DNA of 6,433 bases, taken from positions 1 through 6,433 of the forward strand of contig DAOVCF010000115.1 of NCBI GenBank assembly GCA_030670165.1, written 5' to 3'. Shown piece after piece: positions 5,460-6,433 of the stretch. Position numbers and translations under genes: made by a program. This DNA is from Candidatus Stahliibacteriota bacterium. GTDB lineage: Bacteria; Hydrothermota; Tepidihabitantia; B3-TA06. The notes below the pieces were generated by a model. The model saw only the letters and a list, made by a program, of their open reading frames with translations, did no database searches and was not told the origin of the DNA. Within the stretch, counting starts at the first letter, position 1, and each line of letters opens with the position of its first letter.

Positions 5460-5480
5460 GCCCTTTGGTTAAAATCTGTA

Positions 5481-5503
5481 GGGGCCGGTCTCAGACCGGC
5501 CCC
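5481..5503. repeat. Perfect 11-bp-arm GC-rich palindrome; terminator and/or dispersed repeat
   Basis: GGGGCCGGTCT (5481-5491), a single C, and AGACCGGCCCC (5493-5503). On the plus strand it is followed by TTTCCTTTTT, a good terminator shape, yet no plus-strand gene lies before it. On the minus strand it lies 45 bases past the stop of the secreted-protein gene, followed by a weaker TACAGATTTT, so it could end that transcript. The preceding GTA and the GGGGC...GCCCC form resemble palindromic repeats scattered between genes in many environmental genomes, so it may be a repeat copy doing the work of a terminator. Confidence 0.5.
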
Positions 5504-5521
5504 TTTCCTTTTTATCTTTGA

Positions 5522-5544
5522 TCTTTCGTCCTGGAGACGAAAGG
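5522..5544. terminator. Hairpin just after the secreted-protein gene
   Basis: CTTTCGTC (5523-5530) and GACGAAAG (5536-5543) are perfect 8-bp arms with a five-base loop, extendable by one G-U pair. The hairpin starts about five bases past the stop codon of the minus-strand secreted-protein gene, and lies before the larger palindrome. It may protect the 3' end or help termination. Its GACGAA/TTCGTC core is the same as in the mutM leader hairpin, with the arms in the opposite order. Confidence 0.3.
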
Positions 5545-5548
5545 AGGA

Positions 5549-6433
5549 TTAGTGAAGAACCATCACCTTGCATGTGGCGTTGAACTCCGGAGTGATCATC
5601 CTCACGAAGTAGACTCCAGATGCAACGCCTGAGGTGTTCCAGTTCATGGTGTAGGACCCTGGTCCGCGTGAACCGTCAACCAGCGTCGTCACCGCCTTGC
5701 CAGCCGCGTCGTAGACGCGAATGTTTACGTGGCTCGCTTCGCTGAGGGCGAAGTTCACGGAGTGTCCGAGCACCTCAAGGCTGGTGCGTTCCGGAACCGG
5801 GGTCTCGGCAATGCTGGTGGTGTAGGTGAAGGTCTTTGAAATCGGAGGAAAGCTTATGTTGCTTCCGTCAAGCGGATTCTCGGCCCAGAAGGTAATCGTG
5901 TAGGTGCCGCTTTCAATGTCCGGGACGGGGAACGTTGCAGTCCAGGTTTCGTCGGCCGCAAAGGTATGCAAAACGGATTTTTTGTAGACCGACGCACCGG
6001 ACTCCGTTATCTCGCAGACCACGTTCGCATCGGTTTCAGCGCCTGCTTTCTCGGTGTATTTGGCGGTAGGTGCAAACGACTCATTCTGCACGTCAGCCGG
6101 CAGAACGATCTCGAACGGCGTTACGTCCATGCCGACCGTGGCGTGGAAGTTCTTGTCCAGGTAGTCGTTGTCCGGGTTAATGTCGTCCGGATGCTCCAGC
6201 ACGAAGAGTGCGTTGTATTCCTTGCCGCCTTCAGGCGTGAAGCTCTTGAAGCCGTATATGTCGTTCTTGCCAGGCTCGAGCGGAACGACTGAAAGAACGT
6301 CCTCGTAGACGGTTGGTCCTGCAATTTCCTTTATCTTGCAGCTTATACGGGCGTGGGCCGTGCTATCGAGGTTGTTCATGACCAGTATCTCGGGCGTGAA
6401 CGGCACGTTGGCCACTTCCTCGGTCTTGGGCCT
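5549..6433 (-). CDS. Secreted multi-domain protein with C-terminal FlgD-Ig/Por-type sorting domain; 5' end outside window
   Basis: 294 visible residues; the frame is open to the right edge and begins mid-protein (RPKTEE), so the start is missing. An in-frame GTG at 6415 is unlikely to be the real start because coding continues before it. Residues about 7-105 form a beta-sandwich of the CARDB-like kind: NNLDSTAHARISCKI, then VYEDVLSVVPLEPGKN, then NPDNDYLDKNF. Residues about 110-206 form a second such module (ESGTYTITFWAEN). After a short linker, residues about 219-294 form the sorting domain: VNFALSEASHVNIRVYDAAG, a G-SYTMNW turn, SGVASGVYFVRM, and KVMVLH at the end. Such domains direct proteins to type IX-like secretion or the cell surface in Bacteroidota and related phyla. 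The usual NPF/NP motif before the strand is absent. The catalytic or binding domain, if any, is upstream of the window. The gene ends in two hairpins. Confidence 0.82.
   Translation of the reverse strand, partial: RPKTEEVANVPFTPEILVMNNLDSTAHARISCKIKEIAGPTVYEDVLSVVPLEPGKNDIYGFKSFTPEGGKEYNALFVLEHPDDINPDNDYLDKNFHATVGMDVTPFEIVLPADVQNESFAPTAKYTEKAGAETDANVVCEITESGASVYKKSVLHTFAADETWTATFPVPDIESGTYTITFWAENPLDGSNISFPPISKTFTYTTSIAETPVPERTSLEVLGHSVNFALSEASHVNIRVYDAAGKAVTTLVDGSRGPGSYTMNWNTSGVASGVYFVRMITPEFNATCKVMVLH

Noticed and set aside
6413..6415. GTG at 6415 as the true start of the secreted protein
   Set aside because: The frame continues upstream to the edge with protein-like codons, there is no signal peptide after the GTG, and the sequence begins inside a beta-sandwich module.

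Overview
The window reads as part of a Gram-negative-type genome with roughly balanced base composition. It probably comes from a poorly cultivated lineage of the WOR-3/Stahlbacteria or Cloacimonadota kind. That placement is an inference. It rests on a secreted protein ending in a FlgD-Ig/Por-type C-terminal sorting domain, an outer-membrane beta-barrel candidate with a signal peptide, secreted DUF4097 proteins, and mostly hypothetical neighbours. No rRNA, tRNA, CRISPR array, transposase or phage gene was seen.

Left part (1-1096, minus strand): a histidine-phosphatase-superfamily gene overlaps by 8 bases the start of an outer-membrane barrel-type gene that runs off the left edge. About 145 bp separates this pair from a divergent plus-strand pair. 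That gap holds a near-palindrome at 1151-1178.

Centre-left (1241-2846, plus strand): two tandem paralogous exported proteins of the DUF4097 (putative adhesin) type. The first has a long beta-solenoid with glycines in an exact 9-residue register. The second keeps only the N-terminal domain and the first turns, so it looks like a shortened duplicate.

Centre (2847-3346): a gene-poor stretch. It holds a perfect 12-bp inverted repeat around 74 bp, a third copy of its core, and an open frame for a short membrane protein that lacks a convincing start and may be a remnant.

Centre-right (3347-5350, minus strand): mutM-like DNA glycosylase, then two paralogous six-helix membrane proteins joined by an ATGA overlap. 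Good promoter matches lie before mutM (TTGACA-N17-TAAGCT) and before the membrane pair (TTGACA-N16-TATGCT). The second is placed so that the transcript would begin at the start codon.

Right part (5351-6433): a structured mutM leader, two hairpins in the gap (one a perfect 11-bp-arm GC-rich palindrome), and the 3' portion of a secreted multi-domain protein that enters from the right edge.

No single pathway links these genes. The shared theme is the cell envelope (barrel, DUF4097 pair, membrane pair, secreted sorting-domain protein), with a DNA-repair gene and a phosphatase among them. The most unusual items are the uncharacterised paralogous membrane pair, the 9-residue solenoid with its truncated twin, and the inverted-repeat cluster.
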